Made by a program: the position numbers and the translations under genes
Notes under the pieces: generated by a model
Told to the model about the DNA's origin: nothing
Databases searched by the model: none
The model's input: only the letters and a program-made list of their open reading frames with translations
Origin: JBHICC01 sp046759385
GTDB lineage: Bacteria; Pseudomonadota; Gammaproteobacteria; Acidiferrobacterales; SPGG2
NCBI GenBank assembly: GCA_046759385.1
Contig: JBHICC010000070.1
Span: 1-7,944 of the forward strand
Direction of reading: 5' to 3'
Length of the DNA stretch: 7,944 bases
Shown: one piece after another, positions 7,701 through 7,944 of the stretch
Numbering within the stretch: position 1 is the stretch's first letter
Layout: each line of letters opens with the position of its first letter

Positions 7701-7944
7701 CCGCTTACGGCCAACTGGGTCGTGAAGCGGAAGCGAAGACCGCGGTGGAGAAGGCCAACGTCCTGAGAGCCCAGGAAGGCTGGAGCACGCTGACATTGCT
7801 GACTATCCGTCAACAGGTGTTCAAATGGGCCGGGGATCGCAAACCTTTGCGCGAGGGACTCCGCAAGGCTGGCGTCGAGTCTGGTAGCGAATGGGCTGCG
7901 CTTGTGACCACCGGGCCGTCAGGGTATGAGATCAAGGGTGCAAC
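4766..7944 (+). CDS. Class III adenylate/guanylate cyclase with one TM helix and two TolB/FlgO-like + TPR modules (3' truncated)
   Basis: A single open frame of 1059 codons runs off the right edge. The ATG at 4766 was chosen because GGGGG lies five bases upstream; an in-frame ATG at 4754 has no ribosome site. Residues 8-172 form a cyclase homology domain that would make cAMP or cGMP: metal-binding Asp17 (YADVAGYSRL) and Asp60 (YAGDAVLAEF), and transition-state Asn120 and Arg124 (GDGVNVAARLESLAEPGG). The substrate-selecting positions look like His56 and Glu113 rather than the common Lys and Asp. One hydrophobic helix (about 197-217) after a basic stretch implies a cytosolic cyclase and an extracytoplasmic remainder. 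Residues 239-366 are a TolB/FlgO-like domain (PSIAVLPFDNLS, ADGFTE, LFVIARNSTF, YVLEGS, AQLIDA), and about 380-610 are TPR-like helices. From 640 the TolB-like and TPR parts repeat, ending near LRKAG at 1032-1036. At least 23 further residues follow. It is transcribed divergently from the catabolic operon. Confidence 0.93.
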   Translation, partial: MEQDSVERKLAAILYADVAGYSRLTRADEEGTHRLLSTYLDAITDLIEQHHGEVLHYAGDAVLAEFASVVNALSCALAIQHDLKARNEELPDDRKLQFRIGINLGDVIVDRNEIYGDGVNVAARLESLAEPGGICISDMVRQGVEGKLDLDFEDLGEQQVKNIDQPVRAYSAKLKPGAVLPPAPSVRAKTRRPMRHVIAATAAAAVLVIGAGVITWLAPWAPTIEPASEEQMAFPLPEQPSIAVLPFDNLSADPAQEAIADGFTESLITTLAQMPELFVIARNSTFTYKGKPVKVKQVAEELGVRYVLEGSIQREGDTLRIAAQLIDAVKGHHLWADSYDRNVNAIFAVQDEITREIFTALHVKLVMGEHGRVQQKGTKNFGAYLKWLEGWRHFRRQTKDDMQLARKLILEAIDMDPDWAMPYTTVTWTHRVDITRGWSDSPAESLRLAEEFAQKALALDDTYPGVFAALGAVHEAKNEIDQAIADHEKAVALGPNISVYHAMLAYNLDSAGRAEEAVALLKKAMRLEPTYQPWYLGSLGDAYTSLGRHEEAIAAYKQYLKRRPESESGHAGLIVNHMWLDRQNEARSYASKLLESKPKFTLSSYRKRLKYKDAAYVERLLDALRKAGLPDKPPLALPDKPSIAVLPFANLSDDPKQEYFADGMTDDLITDLSKLSALFVIARNSTFAYKGKSPDVRQVARELGVKYVLEGSVRRAGEQVRINAQLIDATTGGHVWAERYDGSLDNVFAMQDEVTQKIVTALAVSLTSEEKASRTRIETKNPKAYDAFLQGWEHYRRGTPDDYAKAVSYFEQAINWDPNYNRARSALAAVYWNSVWSGWYKSLGLTYTQAMEQTMLSLEKAVEAPSALTHQVASERAAFLRRQPDKALTEAGHAIALDANDPAGHLAMATALIKAGKPAEAVERVRTAMRLDPHYPASYLTRLAQAQFLMGQFEDAAATLERAASRNPNDDWTFVYLAAAYGQLGREAEAKTAVEKANVLRAQEGWSTLTLLTIRQQVFKWAGDRKPLREGLRKAGVESGSEWAALVTTGPSGYEIKGA
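5480..6649 (+). repeat. Module 1 of an intragenic duplication (TolB-like + TPR, residues 239-628)
   Basis: The first copy of a coding repeat inside the cyclase gene starts at QPSIAVLPF and ends with LRKAG (624-628). Its first 125 residues align without gaps to the second copy at an offset of 401 residues, with about 78 identities counted by hand. The TPR part is more diverged, and the offset has grown to 408 by the LRKAG motif. Confidence 0.85.
6683..7873 (+). repeat. Module 2 of an intragenic duplication (TolB-like + TPR, residues 640-1036)
   Basis: The second copy starts at KPSIAVLPFANLS and ends at LRKAG (1032-1036). It is preceded by the linker PPLALPD, of the kind usually found between the membrane helix and the first TolB-like domain. 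The ungapped match continues into the first TPR helix (GAYLKWLEGWRHFRR in copy 1, KAYDAFLQGWEHYRR in copy 2). The DNA also matches closely in patches, for example around 5597-5637 and 6798-6838. Confidence 0.85.

Noticed and set aside
4742..7813. Several long minus-strand frames opposite the cyclase gene (for example 5276-5764, 5846-6361, 7238-7813)
   Set aside because: They are antisense shadows of the high-GC cyclase gene. The plus frame is continuous and rich in recognisable domains, while these give low-complexity Arg/Gly-rich products.
1..7944. CRISPR array, tRNA, rRNA, phage or transposon features
   Set aside because: No regularly spaced repeats, cloverleaf-like sequence, integrase or transposase motif was seen on either strand.

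Overview
The window looks like a chromosomal segment of a free-living proteobacterium with moderate to high GC. It carries the tail of a dimethylglycine/sarcosine-dehydrogenase-like gene, a four-gene catabolic operon, and a class III adenylate/guanylate cyclase fused to TolB/FlgO-like and TPR modules. Cyclase-TM-TolB-TPR proteins of this kind are common in Alpha-, Gamma- and Deltaproteobacteria. The genus cannot be fixed from the sequence alone.

Layout. Bases 1-351 (+) are the 3' end of a gene coding for a GcvT-like C-terminal domain. It converges on the operon that follows; the 179-base gap (352-530) holds no gene and no convincing terminator hairpin. Bases 531-4450 (-) form a compact operon, transcribed in the order 2-oxopent-4-enoate hydratase-like protein (3659-4450, start uncertain), metal-dependent amidohydrolase-2 protein (2439-3578), RidA-family protein (2024-2398) and amidase-signature hydrolase (531-1976). 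Gaps are 80, 40 and 47 bases. RidA and the amidase have clear Shine-Dalgarno sites; the other two do not. A divergent regulatory region (about 4451-4765) holds a possible sigma70-like promoter and an inverted repeat ahead of the cyclase.

From 4766 to the right edge (+) one reading frame stays open for 1059 codons and runs off the window. It encodes a cyclase homology domain, one transmembrane helix, and two successive copies of a roughly 400-residue TolB-like + TPR module. The doubling of that module is the most unusual feature here.

How the genes fit together. The operon combines a hydratase of the meta-cleavage lower pathway, an ACMSD-superfamily amidohydrolase, an enamine/imine deaminase-type RidA protein and an amidase. 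That set is consistent with breakdown of a nitrogen-containing ring or amide compound, but no ring-cleavage dioxygenase or semialdehyde dehydrogenase is present, so the substrate is unknown. The cyclase may be an independent signalling gene that only shares the divergent intergenic region.
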